From Blastococcus sp. TF02A-30 (lineage in GTDB: Bacteria > Actinomycetota > Actinomycetes > Mycobacteriales > Geodermatophilaceae): a DNA stretch of 64,000 bases. The notes under the pieces were generated by a model. That model saw nothing but the letters and a program-made list of their open reading frames with translations. It did no database searches and was not told where the DNA came from. Below, one piece after another: positions 62,531 through 64,000 of the stretch. The DNA lies in the NCBI RefSeq assembly GCF_003319185.1, contig NZ_QOHJ01000002.1, positions 310,001 to 374,000 on the forward strand, in the 5' to 3' direction. Within the stretch, counting starts at the first letter, position 1. Each line of letters begins with the position of its first letter. A program made the position numbers and the translations under genes.

Positions 62531-62983
62531 ATGGTCGAGTTGCGTCGACGAACTGTGCTGCTGACAGCTCTGGCGGGGGCGGGCGCCATGGTCTTGTCCG
62601 CCTGCGGCTCGGACCCGGACGAGTCGTCCGACGACGCGCCGGCTGACGTTTCGGCCGACGGAACGGTCTCCATCGCCCCCGACGGGACCCAGGAGGTCAC
62701 AGTGCTGGTGCGCGACGACTACGACTTCTACCCCGCCGCGTTCACGGTGACCGCCGGGCGGGTGCGGCTCTCCCTCATCAGCGAGGCGAAGGAGTTGACG
62801 CACAACTTCCGGTTCACGCCCGGCGCCGGGCCGGCCGAGATCGCCGAAGAGATTCCCATCCTGGCACCGGGCATGAGCGACACGATGGAGTTCACCGTGG
62901 ATCAGCCCGGCGACTACCAGTTCGAGTGTTCGTTCCACGTCGCTCTGGGCCAGATCGGGACGATGGCCGTGGCTCCAGGATGA
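62531..62983 (+). CDS. Cupredoxin-like lipoprotein
   Basis: 150 aa. Signal with lipobox VLSACGS, an acidic linker, then a type I copper fold: ligand His in LTHNFRF, and Cys, His, Met in FECSFHVALGQIGTM. It may carry electrons to an oxidase or bind copper outside the cell. ATG start follows AAGCAGTAGAG weakly. Same strand and close to the M56 and copC genes. Confidence 0.9.
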   Translation: MVELRRRTVLLTALAGAGAMVLSACGSDPDESSDDAPADVSADGTVSIAPDGTQEVTVLVRDDYDFYPAAFTVTAGRVRLSLISEAKELTHNFRFTPGAGPAEIAEEIPILAPGMSDTMEFTVDQPGDYQFECSFHVALGQIGTMAVAPG

Positions 62984-63072
62984 CCGGACGCAGGTACGCC
63001 CGCGCCGCCGCCACTCGTCGAGGCGATTTCCTGCTCAGCCCCGCCACTCGCCAACAACGCCACTGAGGATTC

Positions 63073-63663
63073 ATGTTCACGTCTGTTCCCCGCAATCTGG
63101 TCCTGGTTGCGGCGACGGCCCTCGCCTCGCTGCTGCTCGTCCTCAGCGGCGGTCCGGCTGCCGCCCACACCGGCCTGCAGTCCTCGACGCCTGCTGACGG
63201 AGAGACGCTGACCGCCGCTCCGGACGCGTTCAGCCTCACGTTCTCCTCGGCGATCGCCTCGGAGTTCGCCCAGGTGGCTGTCACCGGCCCGGACGGGGAG
63301 TCGGTCACCTCAGGGGAAGCTGCCATCGACGGTGCGGTCGTGTCACAGCCGGTCAGCACGAGCGGTGACGGCGCCTACGTGGTGGCGTACCGGGTTGTCT
63401 CCGATGACGGCCATCCCGTGTCCGGCCAGCTCACCTTCACCCTGACGGGCTCCGGCGGTGCGGCGACGGAGACAGCCCCGGCTCAGCCGACTCTGCCGAC
63501 CACGCCCGCACCCAGCCCGGACACGGCGACCGCGGTCTCTCCGGCCGTCGACAGCGACGCAGACAGCAGCTGGGGCCTGTGGTTGCTCCTCGTCGCGGCG
63601 GGCCTGCTGTTCATCGTGGCCACGTGGCTCGCGCTGCGCCGGCGCGGCGACACCGGTGGCTGA
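63073..63663 (+). CDS. copC: CopC-domain copper-binding protein, membrane-anchored
   Basis: 196 aa. Signal peptide ends GGPAAA-HTGLQSS, leaving His as residue 1 of the mature chain, a standard copper ligand; a second ligand His is in SDDGHPVSGQL. A Thr/Pro-rich linker and a C-terminal helix (LWLLLVAAGLLFIVATWLAL) anchor it outside the cell. It overlaps copD by 8 nt, a fixed pair in many actinomycetes. Confidence 0.93.
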   Translation: MFTSVPRNLVLVAATALASLLLVLSGGPAAAHTGLQSSTPADGETLTAAPDAFSLTFSSAIASEFAQVAVTGPDGESVTSGEAAIDGAVVSQPVSTSGDGAYVVAYRVVSDDGHPVSGQLTFTLTGSGGAATETAPAQPTLPTTPAPSPDTATAVSPAVDSDADSSWGLWLLLVAAGLLFIVATWLALRRRGDTGG

Positions 63664-64000
63664 GCCGCGCGTGGACGAGAGCTCCTCGCCGCCGGCAACG
63701 GCTCGCCGAGGCCTCCTGGTCCTCGTTTCCTCGCTGGTGGCCATCGCGGTCTGTGCGCTCACGCTGTGGGCCGGTGGCGCGGCCGCCGTCGTCTCGGTCC
63801 CCGGCATTCCAGCCCCGCCGCCGGTCGTCGCCTGGCTGGTGCCCGCCCTACGGCTGATCGCCGACGCCTCGGCGGTACTGACCGTGGGCTGCCTGCTCGG
63901 GGCCGTGGTTCTCGTGCCGGGAGACACGGTCCTGAGTACGGCCGGCTACCGATGGGTGCGGCTGGCCGGCTGGGGTGCGCTGGCCTGGTCGCTGGCCTCG
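63656..64000 (+). CDS. copD: CopD-like membrane protein, 3' end beyond window
   Basis: 115 residues are visible, with no stop before the window ends. GTG at 63656 lies inside copC, coupling the two. Helices at about 20-45, 55-80 and 90-115 (LLVLVSSLVAIAVCALTLWA, ALRLIADASAVLTVGCLLGA) fit the start of CopD or of a CopD-CtaG fusion, which moves copper across the membrane. Which form it is cannot be seen here. Confidence 0.8.
   Translation, partial: MAEPRVDESSSPPATARRGLLVLVSSLVAIAVCALTLWAGGAAAVVSVPGIPAPPPVVAWLVPALRLIADASAVLTVGCLLGAVVLVPGDTVLSTAGYRWVRLAGWGALAWSLAS

Overview
The window is chromosomal DNA from a very GC-rich actinomycete. GTG starts are frequent, many genes appear leaderless, and stop and start codons often overlap as GTGA or ATGA. 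The order sigA, ppgK, suhB, cei, DUF4193, dut, DUF3710, OB-fold, DUF3159, two TrkA proteins, APC permease, TRAM methyltransferase, dxs, RNase D, DUF3000, hemE, hemY, hemQ, msrB follows, from memory, the Rv2703 to Rv2674 block of Mycobacterium tuberculosis. Gene content suggests Geodermatophilaceae (Blastococcus, Modestobacter or Geodermatophilus); that placement is inference.

Region 1 (1-39,050) is the core chromosome. It holds the principal sigma factor, polyphosphate glucokinase, inositol monophosphatase, an envelope-integrity protein, dUTPase, paired TrkA K+ regulators with a divergent permease, a 23S rRNA/tRNA uracil methyltransferase-type enzyme, DXS translationally coupled to a thiamine-binding protein, a fadA-fadB beta-oxidation pair, a sugar ABC importer with an attenuating hairpin after the binding-protein gene, RNase D, the coproporphyrin-type haem genes hemE-hemY and hemQ, msrB fused by overlaps to a two-component system, and a cold-shock protein. 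A perfect LexA/SOS box sits in front of an uncharacterised 122-aa gene at 17.2 kb.

Region 2 (about 39,140-53,445) looks accessory. It opens with a 574-aa protein with a PD-(D/E)XK-like nuclease signature and continues with a Tad/Flp pilus locus: a prepilin peptidase on the minus strand, then on the plus strand a lipoprotein, a secreted protein, CpaB/SAF, a MinD-like protein, the CpaF ATPase, TadB, TadC, a Flp-like small pilin, two TadE-like and one TadG-like pseudopilin, and an 1,122-aa membrane protein joining two LysM domains to a BTAD-type regulator. Most junctions from the secreted protein to TadC, and from the first TadE to the LysM/BTAD gene, overlap by 4 nt, so this is probably one operon.

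Region 3 (53,446-64,000) holds a class E sortase with its usual 52-aa partner, ResB, an NlpC/P60 peptidase, a Tat-exported DyP peroxidase, a stand-alone cytochrome c oxidase subunit I, a BlaI-type repressor with an M56 metalloprotease, a cupredoxin, CopC and the start of CopD. Six copies of a 16-bp dyad, roughly CTA-N8-CGTAG, lie upstream of the sortase, ResB, NlpC/P60, DyP and in the ctaD/blaI intergenic region. I propose this is a local BlaI-M56 regulon for copper, haem and respiratory stress. No tRNA, rRNA, CRISPR array, transposase or integrase was found.
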